Part shown: positions 25,633-34,400 of the stretch, one piece after another | Layout: each line of letters begins with the position of its first letter | How positions within the stretch are numbered: the stretch's first letter is position 1 | NCBI RefSeq assembly: GCF_013170705.1 | Contig: NZ_CP033334.1 | Location: 3,821,501-3,885,500 of the forward strand | DNA from: Mesorhizobium loti | GTDB taxonomy: Bacteria > Pseudomonadota > Alphaproteobacteria > Rhizobiales > Rhizobiaceae | Length of the DNA stretch: 64,000 bases | Direction: 5' to 3' | Translations under genes and position numbers: made by a program | The notes under the pieces: model-generated | Seen by the model: the letters and a program-made list of their open reading frames with translations, nothing else | Told to the model about the DNA's origin: nothing | Database searches by the model: none

Positions 25633-26541
25633 CTAGTCGCTGGGCGCAGGCTTGTGAAAGGCGACACCGGCAACCACCAGTGCGATGCCGAGGCAATCGA
25701 TCAGGCTCGGAATCTGGCGCAGCACGACGATTCCGATCAGCGTTGCCGTGACCGGCAGCAGCGACAGCATCAGGGCGAAACTCGAGCGCGGCAACCGCGA
25801 CATGGCAAGCTGGTCGCAGATATAGGGAATGACCGAGGAGCAGATGCCGACGCCGATGGCGGCGACCAGCAGCGTCGGTGAGAAAAAGGCGGGCAGCGCA
25901 TCCGCGAAGCCGATCGGCAGCACGACGATGAAGGCGACCGCCATGGCGGCGCCGAGGCCCGCAATGCCGTCGCCGGCGCCGGAACGGGCGACGCGGTGGC
26001 CGAGCACGATGTAGCCGACAAACAGCGCGCCGTTGAGGAAGGCCCAGAACAGGCCGACGGGATCATCGGACCATCTGACGTCGATGAGCATCAAGGTGCC
26101 GGCAACCGCGACGGCAAGGGCAGTCAGGTTGCGGACGCTCCTGAGGCCGACGAGCGCGACGCCGATGGTGCCGACGAATTCGATCGCCGCCACCAGCGAG
26201 ATCGGCAAGCGGTCGAGCGCAAGGTAGAACGAGCAATTCATCACCGCCAGGCAGGCGCCGAAAGCCAGCAGCAGCAGGCGCGTTGCGGGATCGGCGCGAG
26301 TGAAGCTTCGCCAGGGGCGCGTCAGCGACGCGAAGATCAGCGCCGCTGTGGCGATGCGCAGCCACGCCATGCCGAGCACGCCGACATGCGGAAACAGCAG
26401 CACCGCGAAGGCCGGGCCGAGATAGTGGAAGATTGCGCTGACGCCGAACCAGACATGCGGCGGCAACCTTCCCGCCAGGGTGTCGAGCACGGGGCCGTTG
26501 ATGGCAGGGCCGGCAGCTGGCGCTTGCGTCTGATCGTTCAT
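25633..26541 (-). CDS. EamA/DMT family exporter (RhtA-like)
   Basis: The 302-residue membrane protein has ten hydrophobic helices in two five-helix halves, the standard drug/metabolite transporter layout. The tone of the sequence (HYLGPAFAVLLFPHVG..AWLRI) is close to RhtA-type threonine/homoserine exporters. It is divergent from an Lrp/AsnC regulator 89 bases away, a common arrangement in which amino acid levels control an amino acid exporter. Substrate by inference only. Confidence 0.87.
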   Translation of the reverse strand: MNDQTQAPAAGPAINGPVLDTLAGRLPPHVWFGVSAIFHYLGPAFAVLLFPHVGVLGMAWLRIATAALIFASLTRPWRSFTRADPATRLLLLAFGACLAVMNCSFYLALDRLPISLVAAIEFVGTIGVALVGLRSVRNLTALAVAVAGTLMLIDVRWSDDPVGLFWAFLNGALFVGYIVLGHRVARSGAGDGIAGLGAAMAVAFIVVLPIGFADALPAFFSPTLLVAAIGVGICSSVIPYICDQLAMSRLPRSSFALMLSLLPVTATLIGIVVLRQIPSLIDCLGIALVVAGVAFHKPAPSD

Positions 26542-26630
26542 CGGATCAGTATCGCAGGCAGTTTTTCTACTTGATATGGCGAATGGCCGAATTCTCCGGC
26601 AATTTCGCTCCCGAAAGAAAGGAGTTTTCG

Positions 26631-27110
26631 TTGAAGCGCCTTCGAACTGAAAATGCCGATCTTGACGCGGCGGATGTGAAAATCCTGCGCCTGCTGGAAA
26701 CGGATGCGCGCACCAGCACGGCGGAGCTTGCGCGCTCGGTCGGCCTGTCGGCGCCCAGTGTCGCCGAGCGCATCAAGCGGCTGCAGGAGAATGGCGTCAT
26801 CGAAGCCTATTGCGTCCGGATCAATCCCGCCGCGCTTGGCCTGACGCTGTCGGCGTGGCTGCGCATCCGGCCGGTGCCGGGACAATTGTCGATCGTCGCC
26901 GACATCATTCGCGAGCTGCCGGAGATCGCCCAATGCGACCGGGTGACCGGCGAGGATTGCTTCATCGCGCTCGCCCATGTCGGCTCGGTGGCCGAACTCG
27001 AACGGGTGATCGACCGCATCATCCCCTATGCGATGACGAATACGGCCATCATCCAGTCATCGCCGGTGGCGGCACGTTCACCGCTGGCGGCAGTCAGGCG
27101 ACCGCCGTGA
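26631..27110 (+). CDS. Lrp/AsnC family transcriptional regulator
   Basis: The 159-residue protein has an N-terminal winged helix (ADVKILRLLETDARTSTAEL, ARSVGLSAPSVAERIKRLQ) and a C-terminal RAM/AsnC ligand-binding domain (LSAWLRIRPVPGQ..DCFIALAHVGS). TTG at 26631 is chosen as start because AAAGGAG precedes it by six bases; the frame is open 20 codons further upstream. Likely controls the divergent EamA exporter in response to an amino acid. Confidence 0.87.
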   Translation: MKRLRTENADLDAADVKILRLLETDARTSTAELARSVGLSAPSVAERIKRLQENGVIEAYCVRINPAALGLTLSAWLRIRPVPGQLSIVADIIRELPEIAQCDRVTGEDCFIALAHVGSVAELERVIDRIIPYAMTNTAIIQSSPVAARSPLAAVRRPP

Positions 27111-27162
27111 AACGGTACGACCCATTCGGTCGCCCGATTTTTCTGATGCCGACTCGCGGACG

Positions 27163-27360
27163 CTATGCGTGGCCGCGCTTCAGGCGGGCGCGCTTCAAAA
27201 TGCTGCGCCAGCGGATCATGTCGAACGGGATCGGCTCGTTGTTGTTGGCGATATGGAAGATTTCATTGTCGACGTTCTTGATCGATCGCCAGAAATCATA
27301 GTCCGATATGCGCGGATCAGCGGCCAGCCTGTCCACCTCGACCTTGATGTCGGTTTTCAT
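27163..27360 (-). CDS. Small hypothetical protein (65 aa)
   Basis: The frame gives MKTDIKVEVDRLAADPRISD, followed by YDFWRSIKNVDNEIFHIANN and an Arg/Lys-rich end (RWRSILKRARLKRGHA). Codon use and lack of low complexity support a real gene, but the ribosome-binding site is weak and a start up to 28 codons upstream is possible. An imperfect palindrome (27432-27452; CTGAGTCGTT/AACGGCTCAA) lies about 70 bases upstream. No family recognised. Confidence 0.5.
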   Translation of the reverse strand: MKTDIKVEVDRLAADPRISDYDFWRSIKNVDNEIFHIANNNEPIPFDMIRWRSILKRARLKRGHA

Positions 27361-27620
27361 GCACGTCCCTCGAACCGGCTTCGCCCCGCCGCTCGTAAAC
27401 AGCTCTATGCGGATGGTTTTCGACCGCTCCGCTGAGTCGTTCAACGGCTCAATTGGCTTGTTCCCGTTAAAACCTCGGTAAGGTTAATGCCGGTCCAAAC
27501 CCGCTTCAAGCACCGCTGCCGGTGGATATCGGGGGCTCCGCGATTTTGAGTTCAGGGTGTGGCTTTGAAGTCAGACCCAATGCCTGGCCGTGCCGAATCC
27601 GCATGGATATCGGCTTCGCC

Positions 27621-28100
27621 CTACTTGCGTTTGATGCCGATCGCGCGGCCGGCACGCTCCGGCATGGGCAGCACCGAATGGGCGGCGCGCATGGCTTCGA
27701 TCCTGGCCAGCACATCGGCGGGGAAGGGCGCGACCTTCGGCCCCGCCATGTCGACATGCAGCGACAGCGTCTCGGAAGTGGCGGCGAGCCAGCCGTCGAC
27801 ATGGCGGATTTCCTGATAGGACCTGAGCCGCTTCGCGTCATGGTCGATGAGTTGGAAGGAGACCGTGACCTTGTGGTCGAGATGCAGTTCCTGGACGTAG
27901 CAGACATGGACCTCGGCGGTGTAGATGGTGAGACGGCGCCCCTTCACATAGTCCAGCCCCATGCCCATCGCCTCGAAAGCCTCATCCGAGCAGCGGTCGA
28001 ACAGGACGTTGTAATAGGCCATGTTGAGATGGCCGTTGTAATCGATCCAGTCTTTCTCGATGTCCATGGGCCTGGAGACGAAGGGGGCGGGGATGGGCAT
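27621..28100 (-). CDS. Hot-dog fold thioesterase family protein
   Basis: The 159-residue protein has the 4-hydroxybenzoyl-CoA-thioesterase-like signature DYNGHLNMAYYNVLFD, with Asp17 as likely catalytic base. It continues with the expected YVKGRRLTIYTAEVHVCYVQ strand pattern and SYQEIRHVDG. Members cleave acyl-CoA thioesters; one close subgroup acts on betainyl-CoA in carnitine breakdown, which would fit the gamma-butyrobetaine hydroxylase at the window end. Start at 28100 is backed by AAGGAAG seven bases upstream. Copy B of a dispersed repeat lies upstream. Confidence 0.82.
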   Translation of the reverse strand: MPIPAPFVSRPMDIEKDWIDYNGHLNMAYYNVLFDRCSDEAFEAMGMGLDYVKGRRLTIYTAEVHVCYVQELHLDHKVTVSFQLIDHDAKRLRSYQEIRHVDGWLAATSETLSLHVDMAGPKVAPFPADVLARIEAMRAAHSVLPMPERAGRAIGIKRK

Positions 28101-28160
28101 CGAAACTTCCTTGTTCTGGTGCTGGACAGAGTGTGACTGCGGAGGCTCTTTTGTTCTGAC

Positions 28161-28227
28161 GCAATTCCCCAGGGAATGCGCATGCGGCTTTCCCAGGAAA
28201 AGCGCTTCGCACTTTTCCCGGAATTGC
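28161..28227. repeat. Dispersed intergenic palindromic repeat, copy B
   Basis: The ends GCAATTCC and GGAATTGC form a perfect 8-bp inverted repeat. The interior matches copy A at 9851-9918. It lies between the divergent thioesterase and lactate dehydrogenase genes. Confidence 0.6.
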
Positions 28228-28285
28228 TTTAGGCATCCATAGCTGCAAAACAAGCGTGGGCGCTGGTCCATTCGCGGAGGAATTC

Positions 28286-29701
28286 ATGGCTCTGAGCGAC
28301 CTCAATCCGGTCGAACGCAACGAGGAAGGCATCGCGGCGGTGCTCGGCATCCTCAAGCAACAGCTGGGCGAGCGCTTCCAGACGGGGCAGGCCATCCGCT
28401 CGCAGCACGCGCACACCACCACCTATATCCCGACGCAGGCGCCCGACGGCGTCGCTTTCCCGGAGACGACGGCCGAGGTGCAGGAGATCGTGCGCGCCTG
28501 CGCGGCGCATCGCGTGCCGGTCATCGCCTTCGGTGTCGGCTCCTCGCTGGAAGGCCACACCAACGCGCCGGGCGGCGGCATTTCGGTCGACACGTCGCGC
28601 ATGAACCGTATTCTTTCGGTCAACCCGCAGGATCTCGACTGCACGGTCGAGCCTGGCGTGACACGCGAGGATCTGAACCGGCATCTGCGCGACACCGGCC
28701 TGTTCTTTCCGATCGATCCGGGCGCCAATGCCTCGCTTGGCGGCATGGCGGCGACGCGGGCTTCCGGCACCAATGCGGTGCGCTACGGCACGATGCGCGA
28801 GAACGTGCTGTCGCTGACGGCGGTCATGGCGGACGGCCAGACGGTGACGACCGGCAAGCGGGCCAAAAAGAGTTCGGCCGGCTACGATTTGACTAGGCTG
28901 CTGGTCGGCTCGGAAGGCACACTCGGCATCATCACTTCGCTGACATTGAAGCTGCAAGGCATTCCGCAGGCAATCTCGGGCGGCGTCTGTCCGTTCCCGA
29001 GCGTAGAGGCGGCCTGCAACGCCGTCATCGCGACGATCCAGATGGGTATTCCGGTGGCGCGCATCGAACTGGTCAACGGGTTGCAGATGCGGGCGATGAA
29101 GAATTATTCCAAGCTCGACTATCCCGAGAGCCCGTGCCTGTTCGTCGAGTTCCATGGCAGCGACGCCAGCGTAGCCGAGCAAGCCGAGACGTTCGGCATG
29201 ATCGCCGAGGAAAATGGCGGCGGCCCGTTCCTGTGGACCAGCGTCGCCGAGGAGCGCACCAAACTGTGGAAGGCCAGGCACGATGCCTACTGGTCGTCGC
29301 TGACGCTGCGGCCGGGCGCCAAGGGCCTGTCGACCGACGTGTGCGTGCCGATCTCGCGCTTTGCCGAATGTGTCACCGAAACCGAAGCCGACATCGCCGA
29401 GATGGGCCTGATCGCGCCGATCGTCGGCCATGCCGGCGACGGCAATTTCCACGTGCTGGTGCTGATGGATGTGAACGACCCGAACGAGATCGCGCTGTCG
29501 GAAAAGTTCGTCGCGCGGCTCAATCTGCGGGCGATCGCCATGGATGGCACCTGCACCGGCGAGCACGGCATTGGCCAGGGCAAGATCGGCTTCCTGCGCC
29601 GCGAACTCGGCCACGGCGTCGACATCATGCGCACCATCAAGCAGGCGCTGGACCCGCAAAACATCATGAACCCCGGCAAGATATTGCCCGATATGGGGTA
29701 G
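28286..29701 (+). CDS. FAD-linked oxidase, D-lactate dehydrogenase (cytochrome) type
   Basis: The 471-residue flavoprotein has a PCMH-type FAD domain (PDGVAFPETTAEVQEIVRAC; GVGSSLEGHTNAPGGGISVD; GLFFPIDPGANASLGGMAAT) and a C-terminal FAD-oxidase cap ending with GEHGIGQGKIGFL and the conserved ALDPQNIMNPGKI. It oxidises D-lactate or another 2-hydroxy acid and passes electrons to cytochrome c or quinone; glycolate subunit-like proteins share the pattern. GGAGG lies before the ATG at 28286. Substrate from family only. Confidence 0.88.
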   Translation: MALSDLNPVERNEEGIAAVLGILKQQLGERFQTGQAIRSQHAHTTTYIPTQAPDGVAFPETTAEVQEIVRACAAHRVPVIAFGVGSSLEGHTNAPGGGISVDTSRMNRILSVNPQDLDCTVEPGVTREDLNRHLRDTGLFFPIDPGANASLGGMAATRASGTNAVRYGTMRENVLSLTAVMADGQTVTTGKRAKKSSAGYDLTRLLVGSEGTLGIITSLTLKLQGIPQAISGGVCPFPSVEAACNAVIATIQMGIPVARIELVNGLQMRAMKNYSKLDYPESPCLFVEFHGSDASVAEQAETFGMIAEENGGGPFLWTSVAEERTKLWKARHDAYWSSLTLRPGAKGLSTDVCVPISRFAECVTETEADIAEMGLIAPIVGHAGDGNFHVLVLMDVNDPNEIALSEKFVARLNLRAIAMDGTCTGEHGIGQGKIGFLRRELGHGVDIMRTIKQALDPQNIMNPGKILPDMG

Positions 29702-29797
29702 GGCCTCACGAAAAGGCTCGTCTTGACCGCGCCACCATTCGGGCCGACGCTCCGAGGCGGCCTGAAAGAACAGGCACGTCAGCTGAGGAGGACCGTG

Positions 29798-30319
29798 ATG
29801 GCCATTTCACGCAAGGAAGAAGCGCGCGCGCTGAGCGCCGATGAAAGGGAACTGGTGGAAAAGTCGCACCATCCGGCGGTGCAGGACCTTTCCGACGCCG
29901 ACCTTTCCGGTCTAGTCAAGCTGCTGCGGGAGCGGCGCGACAAGGCGCAGACCGAAGCGCACCGCCGTCGGCGCGAGATTCGTGGCAAGGGTGCGCCGAA
30001 AGGCACTACACCTTCAAAGTCCGATGGTGGCTCGCAGGTGAAGCTGGCGGTGCTGGCCATGGCCATGCGGCGGCTGAATGGCGAGGCCGAACGGCGACGC
30101 CAACTGGCGGCCCGCGTTTCCCTGGTCGGGAACGCACGCAAGGCGCTGGCCTTGAAGCAAGGTGCGGCAGCGGATGGTCCCGCGCACAATTCACGCACAG
30201 CTCACAACGGTATGCGGGCCGTGGCCAATGAGCGGGCGCCAAAGCTGGTCCGTCCGGCCGAACTCGGCCGGCAGCGCAAGGCAGCCAAGGTGGCGCAAGC
30301 CAAGCGCGACGCACGCTGA
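29798..30319 (+). CDS. Charged hypothetical protein (173 aa)
   Basis: A highly charged, Lys/Arg- and Ala-rich soluble protein. It begins MAISRKEEARALSADERELV, has a helical middle (DLSDADLSGLVKLLRERRDK) and ends with a basic stretch (LGRQRKAAKVAQAKRDAR) that could bind nucleic acid. GAGGAGGACC precedes the ATG at 29798. It follows the lactate dehydrogenase gene by 96 bases in the same direction. The family is not recognised with certainty. Confidence 0.7.
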   Translation: MAISRKEEARALSADERELVEKSHHPAVQDLSDADLSGLVKLLRERRDKAQTEAHRRRREIRGKGAPKGTTPSKSDGGSQVKLAVLAMAMRRLNGEAERRRQLAARVSLVGNARKALALKQGAAADGPAHNSRTAHNGMRAVANERAPKLVRPAELGRQRKAAKVAQAKRDAR

Positions 30320-30353
30320 GGTCCCTGCGGACAATGGCTGTCGGCCCGCCGCT

Positions 30354-31340
30354 TTACCGTGCGGCGGGAATTTGGTCCTGCGCGTTCTGGACAAGGGTTT
30401 GCAGCATGGGACGGGTTGGCGCGAAGAATGTCGTGCCGGTCTGCGGTGTCGAGACGTCGAGCAGCCGGTCGTAAGCCCCCGGCGGGTCGCCGACATACAT
30501 GCGCTGCAGCATTTTCTCCGTGACCCAGAGGTACCTGCTATAGCCGATGAAGTAGGTGCCGAACTCGTTCTGCCCGGGCCTGCCGAACGGCATGTTGTCG
30601 CGCAATATGTCGTACTCGTTGCCGTCGGCATCCTCGATCGTGGCCAGCGACTTGTGCGATTTGCGTGGCGCGTCGTCATCATCGATCTCGATGTTGTCGA
30701 TCTTGGTTCGGCCGATGATCGCCTCCTGCTCGGGCGTCGGAATGCGCGCCCAGGCCTGCATATCGTGCAGATATTTCTGGACGACGACATAGCTGCCGCC
30801 GGCAAAATGGCCATCTTCGTCGCCCACGAGCGCCGAGGCGGGCAAGTCGAGGCCGGTCGGGTTGGCGGTGCCGTCGACGAAGCCGAGCAGGTCGCGGGCA
30901 TCGAAGTAGCGGAAGCCCGTCACCTCGTCGACGACGGTCACATCGGGACCAAGCCTGTCGAGCAGGATACGCTCGAACTCGAAGCACATGTCGGGCCGTT
31001 CGGACCGGATGTGGAAGAGGAGGTCCCCCGGTGTCGAGGGCGCCGAGTGGACCGCTCCCTTGATCGGCGCGAATGGTTTCAGTTCCAGCGGCCGCCGGCC
31101 CGGGCTGAGACGGTCCCAGAGATCGCGGCCGATGCCGGCAATGCACGACAGGTGGCCGCCGAGGTCGCGGAACCCGACAGTCTTGACCAGGTCGTCAAGC
31201 TCGCCGAGCACGGAACAAACCTTGGTCAGGGCCGGCTGTTCCGCGGCGACCGTGACGACGAGGAAAATCGCCGATTGCGAAAGCGGAGCATCGACGCTCT
31301 GCGCATCGATCGGCACACGGTCCCAATTCTTGCTCGACAT
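30354..31340 (-). CDS. Dye-decolourising (DyP-type) heme peroxidase
   Basis: The 328-residue protein shows the DyP signature GFVDGT (153-158) with catalytic Asp156, a likely heme-binding His229 (RKSHKSL) and the typical LRDNMPFG stretch. No signal peptide is seen, so it is cytoplasmic. DyP peroxidases reduce H2O2 and are frequent cargo of encapsulin nanocompartments, but this copy ends ..LVQNAQDQIPAAR without a cargo-loading peptide. Monocistronic, convergent with the charged hypothetical gene. Confidence 0.9.
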   Translation of the reverse strand: MSSKNWDRVPIDAQSVDAPLSQSAIFLVVTVAAEQPALTKVCSVLGELDDLVKTVGFRDLGGHLSCIAGIGRDLWDRLSPGRRPLELKPFAPIKGAVHSAPSTPGDLLFHIRSERPDMCFEFERILLDRLGPDVTVVDEVTGFRYFDARDLLGFVDGTANPTGLDLPASALVGDEDGHFAGGSYVVVQKYLHDMQAWARIPTPEQEAIIGRTKIDNIEIDDDDAPRKSHKSLATIEDADGNEYDILRDNMPFGRPGQNEFGTYFIGYSRYLWVTEKMLQRMYVGDPPGAYDRLLDVSTPQTGTTFFAPTRPMLQTLVQNAQDQIPAAR

Positions 31341-31472
31341 CCGATAATCTCCGCTTTTCCCGGATTTGTTTCAGATCGCCCAGGATGACGCAATACTGGA
31401 TGAATTGCCTCTTTATCGACACGCGGATGCGGGTAGAGTGCGGCAGAATTTCAATCAACCTGTTCGGAGCTG

Positions 31473-34400
31473 ATGCTCGCACGCCTGTTCGTGATCTTCG
31501 GTGGCTTGTTCGTTCTGGTGCTGTGCGCGGCGCTGGTGGGACCGTATTTTGTCGACTGGACCGGCTACCGCGCTCAGTTCGAGCGCGAGGCAAGCGCCGT
31601 CCTCGGCCGCAAGGTGACCGTGCAGGGCGACGCCACGGCCAGGCTGTTGCCATTCCCCTCGGTGACGTTCTCCAACGTCGCCGTCGCCGGTGGCCCCAAC
31701 GGCCAGCCGGCCATGACCGTCGAGACGTTTTCGATGGATGCGGAACTGGCACCCTTCCTGCGCGGCGAGGTGCTGATCTTCGACATGCGGCTGGTGCACC
31801 CGAAGGCAACCATCGATATTGCCAATGACGGCACGGTCGACTGGGCGATACGGCCATCCTCGCCCTTCGATCTCAACCAGATCTCGATCGAGAAGCTGAC
31901 GGTGACGGAGGGGCAGGTCGAACTGCGCCATGCGGCGGGCGGGCGCAGCCACGTCTTTTCCGAAATCAACTCGACCATTTCGGCCAAGTCGCTGGCCGGC
32001 CCATGGCGCATGGACGGCACGTTGCGGCTGGACGGGTTGCGCACCACTGTGGCGGCGTCGACCGGCAAGGCCGAAGGCAATGGCCAGATGCGGCTGCGGC
32101 TGAAGGCCGATCCCGATGCTTATCCGCTGGTCATCGAGACCGACGGCAATGCCGGCATCGTCAACGGCGCCGCCGTCTATTCCGGCCAGTTCAAGATTTC
32201 GAGTGCTGACAAGAATGGCGCCGACAAGAACAGCGCCCAACTGCGCGGCAACGATGGCGAGACGGTGAAGGTCAGCGCCGGCAAGCCCGATCCGGGTTTC
32301 CGGCTGAACGGCAAGTTCTCGCTCGACCACCAGAAGCTCGGCGTCGACGAATTCCGCTTCGAGACCGGACCGCTGGACAACCCCTATACAGCCGACGGCA
32401 AGGCCTCGGTCGATCTCGGCCAGAAGCCCAGCTTCGCCATCGAGGCCAATGGCGCGCAGGTACAGTTCGACGAGGCGGTCGGCGCCCAGGCCGGGGCCGG
32501 CCTGACGCTCGAACAGCGCATTGCCGGGCTGGAGCAAGCGCTGCTCGGGCTGCCGAAGCCGACCATACCCGGCACCGTCGAGGTGAAGCTGCCGGCGGTG
32601 GTGGCCGGCGATACGACGGTCCGCGACGTCCATCTTTCCGCCGAGCCGGTCGAAGGGGGCTGGTCGGTGAAATCACTCGCCGCGACCTTGCCCGGCCGCA
32701 CGACGCTGGAGGCCAATGGCATGCTGAGCGTCGAGGACCATTTCGGCTTCACCGGCTCGCTGCTGCTGGCTGTGGCGCAGCCATCCGGTTTTGCCGCCTG
32801 GCTGTCGAAGGATGTCGACGAGGCGATCCGCCGTCTGCCCGCCGCCGGCTTCAAGGCCAAGGTCGATCTCTCCGAGAAGCGCCAGGCCTTCAGCGACCTC
32901 GAACTGATCCTGGGCAAGGCGAAGTTTTCCGGACGCATCGATTCCAGCCAGCCTGACGAAGCCAGGCCATCGGTGCTGATGCGGCTTGAAGGCGGCGAGC
33001 TTGACGTCGATGGGCTGGCGGCCTTCGCCTCGATCTTCGTCAGCGACAAGGGGGCCAACCGCTTTGCCGACCGCGATCTCGATTTCCAGATCAAGGCCGG
33101 GCCGGTCAGCGCCGGCGGGTTGACCGCCGACACGGTCGACACCGCGCTCAGGCTGCGTGACGGTTTGCTTGAAGTCGACCGGCTGTCGGTCGGCGGGCTG
33201 GCGGGCGCCTCGATCAGCGCCACGGGCCGGATCAAGGATTTCCCGGCGAGCCCCACCGGCAAGCTCGACGCTTCCGTCGTCGCTGTCGACCTCAAGCCGC
33301 TGATCGACGTTGCCACGCAGCATTATCCCGACAGTGCGGTGCTGAAGGGGCTGTCGAGCCGTGCCGCCGCCTATCCGGACCTGTTCCAGGATGCCCGTGT
33401 CGACCTTGTGGCGAGCGCCGCCGACAATGGCGACGGCACGACGGGATTGGCAGTAAGCGGGCAGGGTAACGCCGGAGGCTCGGCCTTTTCGGCTTCGCTG
33501 TCGGGGAAGGGCGCGCTGGACAGACTGCTTGAGGCACCGGTGACGCTGACCTTCAACGCCAAGAGCCCGGATGCCACGGCACTGCTGGCGCTTTACGGCC
33601 TGCCGGCGCTGCCGCTTGGCATGCTGGGCGAGGCACACACCGACATCCAGGCCAAAGGCACGCTTGGCGGCGGTCTCGCGACGACTTTCAGCCTTGTCGG
33701 CAACGATTTCAAGGCCGGCTTCGAAGGGACGATCGCCGACACGCCGCAAGGGCCAACCGCCAAAGGCAAGATCGATCTCGATGCCGCCGACATCGAACCC
33801 TGGCTGATGACGACAGGCATCGGCCTGCCGGGCATGGGAGCGGGCATGTCGACGTCGCTCTCGGCCCAGGGCGACTATGGCAACGGTCTGCTGGTGCTGG
33901 ACAGTGTCAGCGGCGCCGTCAACGAAGCGGCGGTCTCCGGCGACGTCAATATCGACACCAAAGACGGCGTTCCGCATCTGGCCGGCGCGCTGGCGCTCGA
34001 TGAGCTCGATCTCGATCCGATGGCCGTGGCGCTGTTCGGCGATTCCGCTTTCCTTGTCGACAAGAAGAACGGGGCCGACAAGAGCGCGAGCGACAAGGGC
34101 GGCGTTTGGCCGTCCTCGCCCTTCAGCCAGAAATCCAGCCTGCCGTTCACGGCCGACCTCGACCTGACGACATCAGCGCTTGCCGCCGGACCGTTCGCCA
34201 CCGCCTATGACGCCGCCTTTTCGCTCAAGCTCGACAAGGAAGGCATCCGGGTTTCGGACCTCAAGGCGAAGCTTCTTGGTGGTGCGTTGACCGGCCTGTT
34301 CGAGCTGAAGAACAATGAAGGCACCGGGCTCTTCACCGGCCAGATGAAACTGGCGGGCGCCGACCTGGCGAACGTGTTGCCGGATGCCGGCGTTGGCGGC

